From assembly GCF_049243985.1 (NCBI RefSeq), contig NC_135380.1:20756501-20820500 (forward strand): DNA of 64,000 nt, in the 5' to 3' direction. Of this stretch, positions 38,425-50,250 are shown piece after piece. This stretch comes from Paroedura picta. Lineage: Eukaryota > Chordata > Lepidosauria > Squamata > Gekkonidae. Position 1 is the stretch's first letter. The number at the start of each line of letters is the position of its first letter. The notes under the pieces were generated by a model. The model was not told where the DNA came from. It ran no database searches and was given only the letters and a program-made list of their open reading frames with translations. The translations under genes and the position numbers were made by a program.

Positions 38425-41374
38425 GAGACCCCCAGACCCCAGGCCTACCTCTACAGTGCGAATGGGAGGATTTCCGCCAAAGCAGCTATTCTGCAGGTCC
38501 CACTTCAGCAGCGTCGTCAGTACAAGTGTCTCCAGAAGGGGAATTGGCAGACTCAAAGGTGATTGGTTCCTACACCACGCAATGAGACCAACATCTGCCT
38601 TCCTGTCACGGGCCTCACATCCGCCACAAGCCTGCAAGTTCCTCCTTACAGACCACAAGCACTTGACAGGGAAACAAACTGTAAGCAAAGAAGGGGCCTG
38701 AACTGTCCTATAACTAGACTCTTAACTAGATAACACAGCCGTAGGAAGGAACACCAGCATCAGCTACAGACATGCTCTCCCCATCTGAACCAGTCGGGAT
38801 TTTAAGACTTTATCTTGGGGCTATTGAGATAGTGCACTTAGGGCACGGTAAAGCAGTTATCTTACACAAGCTGTGCCAGTACGTACTCTTGATTTACATT
38901 CCGCAGATGTGGGCAGTGGCAAAGAAAACATGTGATTTCGTCACCCTAAAGGCCCTACTCCCACTGAGGCCTTGGGGAAAGCAGTCTCTCTTAATGCATC
39001 CTGTCTCTCTCAGCATTGTTGCGAGGATAAAAATAAATATACTGCCGCCCTGCAAATAAAGCATACCCCAGTCCGTCAAGGTCGCAAGAAGCCAAAGGTC
39101 TGGAACCAAAAAGAGAGCTGCAGCAATCAAAGCTGCACGTGCTTCTTCTCCAGGGTCTCCATCCAGGCCTAGCACAGGGCTCCCTTATCCACCAATTGTT
39201 ATGTTGTACGAGCAGAAAAGCAGCTTACTGGACCCTTAATCACCAGACTGTGAGAACAGAAAAGAAATATACGACACAATATAAGGCCAGATTTACTGTT
39301 GGCTTCCTCTATTTAAAAAGGGAAGCAACTGGCACGAATCTGCTACAGCTTCTTTTATATTGGAATTGTAATATTTTACTGGAGATTTATTGTATCTTGT
39401 TAAGAAAAAAAACGTTAAAAGCCCGTAGGGTTAGCATTGCAGCATATACATTACAGAAAATATATTTTCCAAACTACTTCAGGTAAAACTGGAAGATTTT
39501 TGGAAGCAGGGGTCTGTTTTCCACTGGCACTCCTTCACAAATGCATGCTGATGGTACTAATAATCATGACAATGTTTTGACTATTCAGTTAAAGAAACAT
39601 ATCAAACCACCTACAAAGGAGTCTTTGATTACCCATGGAACAGATTTTTAAACTATTTTTAATAATAGTATTAAAGAAGAACGGAAATAGCCAACACCGT
39701 CTTGGAAGAGGCATGCGTAGGAAGGGAAAAGGCTTTTTTTTGGCAAGGTGACTTTCTTTAGAACTAGAATGTATATTTTCACAGGCAAATATATGCATAT
39801 TTAGTGGCTGAATCAAGTAAATTGTCTGAGCAAATTGTTGTACAATCAACGGCGATGGCTTGAACTGGGTGGCAGCAGGAACAAAAATAAATCTTGAGCT
39901 GATGCCAGAAAAGGATACAGAAGGGCAGACTGGAATCACAAGGATAATCTTGCACTTCTTCCCCCCTCCCCCAATCACTATTAGGGTGGTCTATTACCTG
40001 TGCTTTACCTGGGGCCTCTTTTTAACCATGGTTGTCAGCTATAAAGCGAGAACAGTGAGCCCAGAGTTTTATGAAGGTTAGAGAGAAAACAATCAAACAG
40101 CCTAGGCGGGTCTGACAAACCAATTAATTAAAGTAATAGCAACAATTATGATAGACCTCTTGACCATGTGAGAAAACAGTGAAAAGATGGTACCCCAATA
40201 AAATAGGGAATATTGTTGCACATCCTACTTAGCTGGAATTGTGGGAAACACAGAGGACTAGTTCACGCATTCATATAAAGTGTTTGATTTCACTACTCGA
40301 TGAGTGGCAACCAGTTATGTGCGGTGAAAATGCCTGGTATTTTGAGGTCCCATCAAAGTTCTATATTGAGTTAAATCTGCTTTTCCCTCTTTTGAAACAA
40401 TCTCTGGTGGGGGTAAATTAGGGACTGGCCTTGGAGTCCACTGATTGGCTAGTACTTGTGATGTCAACAAAACAAGCTCTCAGAAATAAATGGCACTTTG
40501 AAGAGTTCTATCGGTGATGTCCCATTCACATATTCACATATCACTTCTCCATGTCACAGTCACTGAACCAGACCTGAGAGATCATAAGTCTCCACTGCTT
40601 CTAATCCAATGACACTTGAGTTTGCTACACTAAGCAGTCACATATGTGTTGCAGTTGAGGTGTGTGGTCGAAGCCTATTGGCAAGAAACAGAAGGTAAAA
40701 GGGGAATGCAGAGACTGGAGCCAACATCTGGGGAGGAGCAGTGTGGAAGACACCAGATGTTGACCAGATACTTGCTTAACTAACGCCAAATGAAAGGCCC
40801 TTTCTAACTGGACATCAGAAGCCAGCAAGTGACTCAACAGGAGCGCATCACAAACATACCTGTTCTCCATATCATGGGAATATTATGCAAACAGACAGAT
40901 GCAGCTATATAGTTCAATGGCCTTTGATGGCTGGTGCCTACCTGATACAAACTCCTTGCATGGGTGGTGGCTGAAGGAAACAGTTGGAATGCAAGGAAAC
41001 AGTTGGAATGCACAGTACCATTTTTGCAGCTGTTTCACAAAAGTGGCGAACTGGTATAGTGTTGCTTTTGAGGAAAGTGGTGCTGTTTTAAAGGGCAATG
41101 TTGTCAACATGCCTCTTACCTGCCAGTTCTACCCTTTGCTCCCAGTGCTAAATTCATATATGTAAATCAACAGGTATTGCAAGGTCTGACTTGTTCCATA
41201 CTCAGAAACTGCTCCTATAAAACTGCTCCTATGACTGGAGTGGGGGAGGAGTAAAATCCCCCCCCCCTGGGTTGTGTGTTGACAATTGCACAAAGACAGG
41301 TTAAAGGCAAAGGCCGTCGCCAGATGTAGTGCTGAGAGATAGCATGATGGGAATGTTAGACTGGAATCTAGGGA

Positions 41375-41560
41375 CATGCGTTCAAATTCCCCCTCTGTTA
41401 CGGAAGCTCACTGGGTGACTTCTAGGCAATCACTCACTCTCTGCCTAATCTTTCTTACAGGGTTATTGTGAGGATAAAATGGATGTGGGAAGAATGTTTT
41501 AAGCCGTGAAAAGCAGAGGATTTATAATGAGATAAACACTAAAGCAACTGTGACTTCTAT
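41375..41560 (+). repeat. Sauria-type SINE, 5'-degraded
   Basis: It contains GAAGCTCACTGGGTGACTTC, CAGGGTTATTGTGAGGATAA and GTTTTAAGCCGTGAAAAGC, the standard Sauria SINE body and tail. Confidence 0.7.
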
Positions 41561-41762
41561 GGGCGTTCCAGAATTTCCTGCAGTCAAACACATAAAGCCT
41601 GTGCTGTTAACACATACGAACTATCTGGTACATGCACCCGGGAAGCCCACATAGGGCACAATTATCCATCATAAATAAACTGATTCTTGAGGATAAATAA
41701 CCATCACTCACACAACATGATCTGCCACAGGAATGACTGGCAGCTGCTACTGGCTATAGAGT

Positions 41763-41980
41763 AGGTTTGCCAACCTCCAGGTGAGTCCTGGTGTTCTCCT
41801 AGAATTGTATCTGATCTCTAGACTGTAGAGATCAGTTTCCCTGGAAAAAATGGCTGCTTTAGAGGGCAAAGTCTATAGAATACCATAGATTTTAAGGCAA
41901 ATCCCTCCCCAAATTCCCCCATCCAAAGGAACCATCCAAAATCTCCAGATGTTTCCCAGGCTAAAGCTGGCAACCCTGTT
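41763..41980 (+). mobile_element. 'caggtggggcctgg' family MITE, full length
   Basis: It begins GTTTGCCAACCTCCAGGTGA, contains GATCTCTAGACTGTAGAGAT and AAAAAATGGCTGCTTTAGAG, and ends TAAAGCTGGCAACCCTG. This is the best copy of this family for defining its ends in the window. Confidence 0.75.
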
Positions 41981-42146
41981 ACAATATGATATGGTCTTCA
42001 GAACATTGCTATTAACCCTAATCTGCAACTCAGGTCCCACTTTTTGTTGTGTATCTGGTATGTAACATTACTGTTGCTATTTCCCACAACTCTACCTAGA
42101 TTTAAACCCCTCTCCTCAAGATGGAATCTTGGTCTCTCTCCAAAAG

Positions 42147-42731
42147 ATCACAGAATCACAGAATCATAGAGTTGGAAGGGGCCATACAGGCCATCTAGTC
42201 CAACCCCTTGCTCAACGCAGGATCAGCCCAAAGCATCCAAGAAAAGTGTGTATCCAACCTTTGCTTGAAGACTGCCCGTGAGGGGGAGCTCACCACCTCC
42301 TTAGGCAGCCTATTCCACTGCTGAACTACTCTGACTGTGAAAAATTTCTTCCTGATATCTAGCCTATATCGTTGTACTTATAGTTTAAACCCATTACTGC
42401 GAGTCCTTTCGTCTGCAGCCAACAGAAACAGCATCCTGCCCTCCTCCTAGTGACAACCTTTCAAATACTTAAAGAAGGCTATCATGTTCCCTCTCAACCT
42501 CCTTTTCTCCAGGCTGAACATTCCCAAGTCCCTCAACCTATCTTCATAGGGCTTGGTCCCTTGGCCCCAGATCATCTTCGTCGCTCTCCTCTGTACCCTT
42601 TCAATTTTATCTACGTCCTTCTTGAAGTGAGGCCTCCAGAACTGCACACAGTACTCCAGGTGTGGTCTGACCAGTGCCGTATACAATGGGACTATGATGT
42701 TTAAGAACTGCCATTTTTTGGCAAAACTCAC
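42147..42731 (-). mobile_element. CR1 LINE 3' end, 5'-truncated
   Basis: The minus strand encodes the C-terminal part of a CR1 reverse transcriptase ORF ([20 protein letters not shown], then [13 protein letters not shown] and [20 protein letters not shown]), followed by a stop at about 42447. Decayed sequence then continues, still readable in pieces as the usual CR1 C-terminus. The 3' end closes with the CR1 tandem terminus (ATTCTATG/ATTCTGTG) at 42147-42170. Only about 585 bp remain, so the insertion is dead. Confidence 0.88.
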
Positions 42732-42931
42732 TCCAGTCTGGCCATGGCACGATGACTGAAGGTTAAGGAAGGGGAAATGTTAATAGCAGCAGGTCGGCCT
42801 TGGGATGGAGCCACAGGGCCAAGTCAGAGAAGGGCTGAAAGGAGGAAGGGCAATTCATGGCACTGTGCAGGCAGGCAGGAGCAAGCATTTAAAGGCAGAA
42901 ACCCAGAGGTTCCCTTGCTGTCAGCAGTAGA

Positions 42932-43020
42932 AAAGAATACAAATCCAGTAGCACCATAAAGACTAACAAAATCTGTGGCAGGGTATGAGCTTTCATGAGT
43001 CACTGCTCACTGCTTCAGAC
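42932..43020 (-). repeat. tail of a widespread sauropsid repeat
   Basis: The minus strand reads CATGAAAGCTCATACCCTGC, ATTTTGTTAGTCTTTATGG and TGCTACTGGATTTG. Similar tails occur at 20207-20245 (minus), 20732-20775 (plus) and 48920-48965 (plus). The two at 20.2 and 20.7 kb flank the 370-bp repeat in inverted orientation. Confidence 0.55.
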
Positions 43021-44124
43021 TCTGCCTTGAACAGTAAAAGGCTTAGGGGGGAGTGGAAGGGTTCGTTGCTGCAAGAAGGAAGGGAGAGCCCAAGAGAGCT
43101 GATTAATTGTCTGTGCCAGACATTAGGTGCCGCAGGCCACATGCTTTCCTCTCACCACCAAGGAGCATGGAGGGGGGAGGCGTGTGGGGAGAGCAATGCA
43201 GGAAGTTCATTACCACAGGCTTTATTCATACACTTTGTGGTTGGACTGGAAGCTCTGCAGCTCTGCAAGCCCTCCCAGGGGAAAGGAGGCTGAGCTGACA
43301 CCCTGGCATGCATGCTGTTGTCTGTTTACGAAGTTTACTCCCCCCCCCCTTTTGTTGGGGAGGAGGTATCCTTTTTGGAAAGGGCAAAAAAAGACCTACG
43401 CCAACCATGAACTTTGGGCGGGGGGAATGGGCAAACCACTACAGGGGTTGCCTTTCTTCCCTGGACAGCACTTCTGTCTTCCCAGTAAGAGATTACCCCT
43501 AGATACTCACCCACCCAGCCGCCAGGTAGCGTTTTAAGATATCTGGGGACCCAGGAAAGACCAGGAAAAAAACAGTGCCGAAGCACTGCTGGAGTTGAGA
43601 ATGTGGACCAGGAGAGTGCTTAGATGGCTGCAGTGGGTTCCTTACTTGTTCTGTGAATTTTCTCCAGCCAATCTTTCCCCTTCCAAATTTAAAAAAAAAC
43701 AACTGAAAAGCTGCAGCATCGCAGAGCTCACACCTGGCTAGTGAGCTGGAACCCATGGTTGGTGCTACTGGCTGGGTCTGAGCTGAGTAGCACCCTCAAC
43801 TCTGCCTTGTAGCGCCAGAGTCTCAGCTTGCTCCTGGGCAATTGTAACTTCCCAGTTGGCCCCTGGGAACTGTGTACGAGTCTTGCTGGCTAGGCCGTCT
43901 CAATAGGTCACAGGGTTTGGAATCCTTAGGATGACATCATTTTTAAAATATTTGAAAGGCGTACATCTGTACACTGACCTCTAGGATGCTCTTCCAACAA
44001 GACCGTTCCGTTTAGTTCGGACACCCTGCTCAGAGAATGCTGGCTGACAGGGTAATCCTAAACAGAGTCACATTCTTCTAAACCCACATGTCCATAGGCT
44101 TAGAAGGGTGAAACTGCTTTAGGG

Positions 44125-44345
44125 CTACCCCGTAGAAGACTGAATTGCACTCCAGGAGATTAAAAATTCAAATCTCGTCTCAGCCACAAACTCACTTGGT
44201 GGCCTTAGGCAATCCACCTGATCTTAGTCTCATCCCCCATTTGCAATATAGGAATAATACCAGCCTAAGTTCACAAGGGTATGACAAGGTTCACAAGGTA
44301 ATGTACACAGGTGCTGAGGACATATATAAAGGCTACAGCCTTTAT
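44125..44345 (+). repeat. Sauria-type SINE, diverged
   Basis: It contains TTCAAATCTCGTCTCAGCC (B-box region), CAAACTCACTTGGTGGCCTT and CACAAGGTAATGTACACAGG in Sauria SINE order. Target duplications are not evident. Confidence 0.55.
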
Positions 44346-45018
44346 TACAATAAAAGCAGTTGCTTCCCATCTGCAAAATGGTAACCTCTACTGGAGTGCA
44401 GTCTAGAAGCTTGAACCACCCGGGCACTGAAAACACAGTCATCCATTAACTGGAGATGGAAATCGTGAGAGGCAGACACACACAGAAGAAGGGAAATCTA
44501 TGATGAAAGGTATAGATGTGTGAAACTGTGACACATTCTCTGTTCCAAGACTCCAAATGTGGGGGGGGGGGTTTGTCGCAGGAGGGAGAAGGAAATACAA
44601 AATCGATACACAAATTTTCAAGAAATGAGATAGACAGAATTATGGATTAAGGACACAACAGGATCCATGCCACTTACTCTAAACACAAAGAAAAAGATTC
44701 ATAAACCGGACCATGAAGTTCAAGTCTGCAGATACATGTGGGGAAGATGGGACTATAAGGATCTACAACCCCTCCCCGGTAGCTATTCTACAACCTTTTT
44801 CTCTGAATGTTCAATTTTTCATTTGAAATTTTTTTTTACTATTCTTTTAATATATGACTGGAAACATGAAGGTGGTACTCCACACAACTGCTGAGCAAGA
44901 AATAACTCAGCTCTTGCCTTTGAATGTCCTAGCTAATGACCCCAAAGGCAATTAGACGTTTAAACTCTTATTGTCTTCCCCTCTCCTTCAAGATCTATTC
45001 AGTTTAGACTATCTGGAT

Positions 45019-45165
45019 GGACCAGGCTAGCCAGGTCTTGTCAGACCTCAGAAGCTAAGCATGCATAGAGGCAGGCAATGGCAAACCATCTTTGTTAATC
45101 TCTTGCCTTGAATACCCTACAGGGTCACCATAAATCCGCTGCGACTTGATGGCCCTTTCCACCAC
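45019..45165 (+). repeat. 5S rRNA-derived SINE with BovB-like tail (internally deleted)
   Basis: The head CAGGTCTTGTCAGACCTCAG plus AAGCTAAGCA matches the 5S rRNA internal promoter A-box region. After 45062 it jumps to GAGGCAGGCAATGGCAAACC, CTCTTGCCTTGAATACCCTA and CACCATAAATCCGCTGCGAC, the BovB-shared SINE tail. The rest of the 5S part is missing. It is a SINE, not a working 5S gene. Confidence 0.75.
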
Positions 45166-45978
45166 CACATTAAATATCTTCGTCTTTTCCACAATGAATC
45201 ATAACGTGACTCTCCCCCTTCTCAGTTCCCTCAGGACCCCACACTGCCAAATTTCTGAATACACACATTCTTGCTCTGAATAAGATAGCAGTCTCCAGTG
45301 CAATCCTAGATTCATACCACAAAATTTTGTAACTAGGCAATTACAGGCAGTTTGCTGAATGTGCCAAATTTATCCTGTTTGTCCCCAAGGAAAGCAAAAG
45401 GGACCACAGAAGGCTCAGGAAAAAGGTCACTTTGAGTAATCAAGAGGGCTAGAAATGTAGGTATTTTCTTGAAAATGGAAACAGAGATTATGTATGGAGC
45501 ATTATGCTCCCCTTATGGAGCACAAACCCCTCCACAAATATTTTCAGCTAGCTGAGAGCAAACAGTTAACACCTCATCTGGTTGGAAGTAGGGAAAAGGA
45601 AAGAGGAGAGAGACTGAATTTACAGCAGCCCAACCGCAAACACTGGCTTGATGCATAACTGCAGCAGGATTAAGAGTTTACTGCTTCCCCGGTCATACTG
45701 GATCGAATGCTTGTATGGATTCAGCACAGCCCTTGGCAGTGGCTCCAAAGTACATTTCTCTCTGTCCTCCTTGTGGAACAACTTTCTCCAAAGCATAAAG
45801 GGGGGCACTGAGCAGACAGAGGGGAGGGGGTGCATTTTTGCACAGGTGCAGCCAAGGCCTGTACATATGCCTTGCACACAGTAAAAACATAAGTCTTGAA
45901 AACAAATCCAGAAACCTGCAGTTTGTATACATTTACATGCTTTATTTGCTCTGTCGGATATATTCTGTCATCTCTTGC

Positions 45979-46250
45979 CTATGAGTTTTCATCATGAATC
46001 GCTTGCAGCATTTCCAGCTTATCAGTGCAGCCTGAAAAATCAGCGTTACATCCTGGAGATGAAACCTCCATGTTCAAAGGCAGCATATCACTGGGGACGC
46101 CAACAAGAAGGGTGATCTGGTGATCAACCCACACGTGCTGTTTGGGAGCTGCCCAGAAGTATTCAGATGTCAGCTGCCATAAGACAGACCCTGGACTAGA
46201 CAGACCTTTGGCCTGATCCATCCAGACAGTGCTCATATTCTTATCTGAAC
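45979..46250 (-). repeat. CR1/L2-like LINE 3'-UTR fragment
   Basis: The minus strand reads GATCAGGCCAAAGGTCTGTC and TAGTCCAGGGTCTGTCTTAT, then GAACATGGAGGTTTCATCTC, the sauropsid LINE 3'-UTR pattern also seen at 535-690. A 213-codon open frame runs through it by chance. Confidence 0.5.
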
Positions 46251-46813
46251 CTTCTTTGCTCCTTTGGGAGAGGAGGGGAAGAAGAAGTAAACATACAAGT
46301 ATTGTAAATGCTCTGAACATGTGAAAAATGCCACGAGACCTCCAGTCAGGGAATGAACAGCACTTGACTAGGCCAGCCAGAGACATTCTGTGGCAAAAAC
46401 ATAACCCCCCCCCCCTTTCAAGGGCACACACCAAAGAGAGAGGCTGCCCACCCCAGGCATCCTCACCCAGTTCTCCACAGAGACAATTCAGGAAGATTTC
46501 AGCACTAGTCTTATCCCCGCTGCTACCCTGGCACTCTTCCAAGGCCTGGACTCCCCTCATTACCCCTCTGCCATAAAGAGCCGTCTGAGGCAGCCAAGAA
46601 TACAGCCACGGCAGAAGCACCAGTCAGAGTGCAGGAAAAGGAGAGTGCATCATGCTTCAGAGCTACCACAAGCAGTGGGGAGGCTTCGGCTTGCCCAGCT
46701 GATCTGTCCCCTCCCCCTAAAAAAAAAAGTATTCCTCTACCTCAGGCCCAGGGGAGGAGGCTGCTAGCGGGGTTTCTCACTGGGAAGGGGTGTGGGGAGG
46801 GGATGCTCTTGCA

Positions 46814-46949
46814 CAGGGGTAGTCAAACTGCGGCCCTCCAGATGTCCATGGACTGCAATTCCCATGAGCCCCTGCCAGCAAACGCTGGCAGGGGCTCATG
46901 GGAATTGCAGTCCATGGACATCTGGAGGGCCGCAGTTTGACTACCCCTG
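46814..46949. mobile_element. palindromic hAT-like MITE with perfect 8-bp duplication
   Basis: A CAGGGGTAGTCAAACTGCGG start and exact reverse-complement end CCGCAGTTTGACTACCCCTG. It is flanked by CTCTTGCA at 46806-46813 and 46950-46957. The arms are about 64 bp and almost perfectly paired, separated by a few bases. Perfect duplications and arms mark a young copy. It lies about 300 bp from the edge of the CpG island. Confidence 0.95.
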
Positions 46950-47199
46950 CTCTTGCATCTGCTTAGGGCGGCTGTGCTAGGTGAAAGAGTGTTCTGGGGC
47001 AAAGCCCTAGCAAGAGACAGGTCTCTCCAAAAGGGCTGGGTTAACAAATCCAAGGGAGAGCCTCTTTCTCGACCATTCTCCGAGTCAACGGTCAGGGGCA
47101 AAGTGGACTCCCTATTCCCTTGCCATGCAATTCACAAAACGCTATTTAAGGGCCTCCGCTGATAAAACACCTTTCCCAGGCCGCGGCGCGAGACAAGAG

Positions 47200-48300
47200 C
47201 GCACCTGAACATGTCCAGGGCCGCTCCGTCTTGGGAGGGCTAGTGGGAAGTGGGAACCCCTCGCTTCGCTGCGAGCACCGCGACCGAGGGAAGGCGGGCG
47301 GCATTGCAACAAAATGCTCGAGCAGAAAAGCGCCGCTCAGCCGCTCAGGTGAACGGAATAGTCTTTCGGCCAGGAAGCAACGCCGAGTCACAGAAGCGGG
47401 TCGCGGTCGGTCGGTGCAAAAGCGCCCGCGCAGCCTCCGGTTCGAACTCGGGCGTCGCAAGCGGCCCCCTGCAGCCCTGCTCGCACTTTTAACGCGGAGT
47501 TGGTTGCAAAGAGCCGGCGCCGGCGGGAACGCTCCTTCCAGCCCTGGCCGCACACGCACACAGCTAGCGGAGACGGCTTTCCCCCGCTCCGGCTTTATTA
47601 TAGGGAAGGAAGGAAGGGGGAGCCCCTAGGACTCGCTCCCTCCACCTCAGCTTTTCCTACGTCCAAGAGGCAAGGCTGCGCGGTATCCTTCAGCACCCTC
47701 CTGCCCGCGACGCGCGAGTGGCTTTCCTCCAGCCTGCAAAAAAGGAGGCCGGCAGAGAGAGGACCTACCTCGACTCCCCCGCTGTGCACGGCTGTGGGTC
47801 ACTCCTGAACCGGCCGCTCTTCGGAAGGCGAAGGAATAAGTTCAGGCCAATAGTGAGCGAGGCGCAGGATGAACTTCGGCGAGCCCAGAATGCGGCCGCT
47901 GCTCGCGCATCGACGGAGGAGGAGAAACTGCCAGCCGCTGAGCAGAAGCTTAGCGCGGTGCGTCTTCAGCGGCTTTTCCTCCGTCACCCTCCTCCGAAGG
48001 GGCTGGCGGCTTGTTAATTAGGCCATTGAACTACACGGGCAAGGAGGCGAGGGGGCGGGAAAGCAGCGGGCGAGCGCCGCCTCCAGACGCGGGCGCGTCC
48101 CTGCATCTCCCGAGAGTCTTCCTTGCGTTGCCGTTTGTTGATGTTTACTCCCTCCACTTGCGCCACCACGCCCCGGGGAGAAGTTACTGCCTGCCCATCC
48201 GGAAGAAAGCCGAGCAGGAGGGCATGCAGTTCTCTCTGCCCGCACAACCGGACTCCGGTCTCCAAAAGTGGCCATACAGATTAGGGACGCAAAAGACCTT
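47200..48300. promoter_or_regulatory. PDLIM2: CpG island, probable PDLIM2 promoter
   Basis: This is the only CpG-dense block in the window, with many CG dinucleotides (e.g. CGCGGCGCGAGACAAGAGCG, GAGCCGGCGCCGGCGGGAAC) and a sharp change at both edges. It sits between SORBS3 and the first PDLIM2 coding exon, where an upstream non-coding exon is required by the splice acceptor before the ATG. It could also serve an unseen plus-strand transcript. Confidence 0.75.
47769..47850 (-). other. PDLIM2: candidate PDLIM2 non-coding first exon (3' end at a strong donor)
   Basis: The minus strand has GGGGGAGTCGAG|GTAGGTCC, a strong splice donor, inside the CpG island. Joining it to the acceptor at 34477 would give a 5' UTR of ordinary form. 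The upstream end of this exon is arbitrary here. Other donors in the island cannot be excluded. Confidence 0.35.
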
Positions 48301-49760
48301 CACCCCTGTCTATTATAGCATCTGGAACTGAGAGGTGCACTGCTTTGAGATCTGGAGGCTTCATTTTTGTGTCATAGTGGCTAATAGCCCATAAGACATG
48401 AATGTGGCGAATCCCCCTTTTGAAGTCACCTAAGTCAGTGGCAAACATCACAAGAAGGGAAAAATCCTACTGGTCAAAAGCAACCATTTAAATAATAATG
48501 TTAAAAAAAAAAAAACCAAACCTTTTGTCAGCCCTGACTGATGCCCCTCAGTTGTATTGGATGATTCTGGTGTAGAGAGATTTTTTCACCCAGTTTCTCT
48601 GCATTCATAAACCTCTGATGACTCTCCTAGCCAAATCTTGTGCATGTTTACTCAGAAGTAAGCCCCACTGCGTTCACGGGAGCTTAATTTTATATAAAAG
48701 TCTGCAGACATTGAGCACAGGAGCAGGACTTATTACTGAGAAAACATCTTTAGGATTACACTGTGTATCTGGCTTCCCTCCTTTAGTTTTGCCTAAAAAT
48801 TTATGAAACAGCATTGGTCTTTGCACAGCTCCTTGGAAGACCACTGTGACCGCTTATTTTTTCTTGCTGCAGCCTGCTCTTTAGTCTGTTATCAATCCAC
48901 AAAACTAACTAAGGTTATCCTGAAATAAAGTTTGTTAGTCTTATACGATGCCGCTGGATTCCTGCTTAATTTTGTTTCTGCACACTTGCCCATCTGGGAT
49001 ATGACCGATCTTCAAGTATTTGAATGTCACTTAGAAGAGGGCCAGGAGTTGTTCCTTTTGGCATCAGACTTGCAAGAATGTTTAAATTTGGACAGAAAGG
49101 TATAGCTAGATATTGGGGGGAGATTTAAAGAAAGATGGTGGGTTTCAAGTCTTCAAGCGACTGAACAAACATTTGTCAGGGATACCTTAAGCTGATCCTG
49201 CATTGACCAGGAGGCTGGTCTAGATGACCCCTCCCAACACTTATGATTGTTTGAATTAAGGTTATTTAGGAAGCTTCGTAAGGCAAATTTGCCAGTTGTT
49301 CATTGGAAGGCCAATCAGTATACTGAATTACTCAATCTAAATGTGTTGCAGCTTTTAAGCTGTTCCAAAATGTTGGTGAGGCAGGACTTCACTTCAGAAA
49401 AGCCAGGTTGGTCCTTCCTCAACAAGGAATGTTTCGTCATTCCAGCTTTAATAATGTTTTTTATTAATTTTCCCACAGAAGTTTCAGGTAGGGAACCTGT
49501 AATTCCCTAGCTCCTCACATAAACCCTTTTAACAAACTTATGTCCTATTAGTTCCCTTCCTGTCCTTTTATAAATAGGACAGTTTTATTGACAAATTGCT
49601 AAGTCTTGGATACACGCACGCTGTCTATTTTATCAATTTGTCAGTGATCCCTTTAAAATTGCTTATTCCCCCCCCCCTTTTTTTCCTGCTACTAAAGTCA
49701 GATGGTGGGACTTACTTCCAAGTAAATATGTATCAGCAGAACTGCAAGCACAGTCTTGAG

Positions 49761-49898
49761 CAGGGGTAGTCAAACTGCGGCCCTCCAGATGTCCATGGAC
49801 TACAATTCCCAGGAGCCCCCTGCCAGCATTTGCTGGCAGGGGGCTCCTGGGAATTGTAGTCCATGGACATCTGGAGGGCCGCAGTTTGACTACCCCTG
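49761..49898. mobile_element. palindromic hAT-like MITE with 7/8 target duplication
   Basis: Same ends as the copy at 46814 (CAGGGGTAGTCAAACTGCGG and its complement), flanked by GTCTTGAG (49753-49760) and CTCTTGAG (49899-49906). The loop differs from the other copies (CAGCATTTGCTG). Its duplication resembles the one at 46806 (CTCTTGCA), hinting at a target preference. Confidence 0.93.
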
Positions 49899-50029
49899 CT
49901 CTTGAGCTTGGTCCAGTGATGCCTGTCCCGAGAAGTCTGCAAGGCTGTTTATGCCAGGGAACTAGAAGGCCCAGAGGTAGATCTTTGTAAGACTGAGGCC
50001 TGGATCCTGTTTTTACCCTCTACACCAGC

Positions 50030-50250
50030 CTCTTTAATTGAAACATTCTTCAGGCTTTGAGAAACCCCGGAAGTGGCACAATCCGTGCAGAATAGGGTTG
50101 GGAAGCACAGCTGTGTACGCGCCCACCCAAGGCCCCTCCCCTCCCCAGGCCCATCATTGGCCATTTAGGGGGGTTGACATGATAAATGTTTAACAAATTA
50201 TAAATAAATAAATATACACCCGTACAGGGATACCCTCCTCTTGTCTTGTT
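50030..50250 (+). mobile_element. partial hAT-like repeat ('tttctcaac' family)
   Basis: It contains AACATTCTTCAGGCTTTGAG, GAAACCCCGGAAGTGGCACA, CAGAATAGGGTTGGGAAGCA and CATCATTGGCCATTTAGG, colinear with 11640-11955. Both ends are worn. Confidence 0.6.

Larger units (their letters stand above)
34478..47768 (-). other. probable PDLIM2 first intron, 13.3 kb
   Basis: This lies between the candidate first exon in the CpG island and the first coding exon. It contains a minus-strand Sauria SINE (35040-35200), hAT-like and 'ggtggggcctgg' elements, Sauria SINEs, a CR1 3' end and a 5S-derived SINE. 35210-37010, 38430-41370 and 43020-44120 show no element I recognise. The span assumes the CpG-island exon is correct. 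Confidence 0.45.

Noticed and set aside
42960-43020. Second hammerhead-like core (CTGAAG ... GAAAGCTCATAC on the minus strand)
   Set aside because: The core lacks the final A after CTGAAG and there is no GTC or similar cleavage site in position. It is the common tail of a sauropsid repeat.
45019-45062. 5S rRNA gene
   Set aside because: Only about 40 bases around the A box resemble 5S and they are fused to a BovB-type tail; it is a SINE.
45979-46620. 213-codon open frame on the minus strand
   Set aside because: It reads through a LINE 3'-UTR fragment and flanking sequence. No family similarity, no conserved motif.
47146-47629. Long open frames on both strands in the CpG island
   Set aside because: High GC removes stop codons by chance. 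Arg/Pro/Ala-rich readings match nothing I know.
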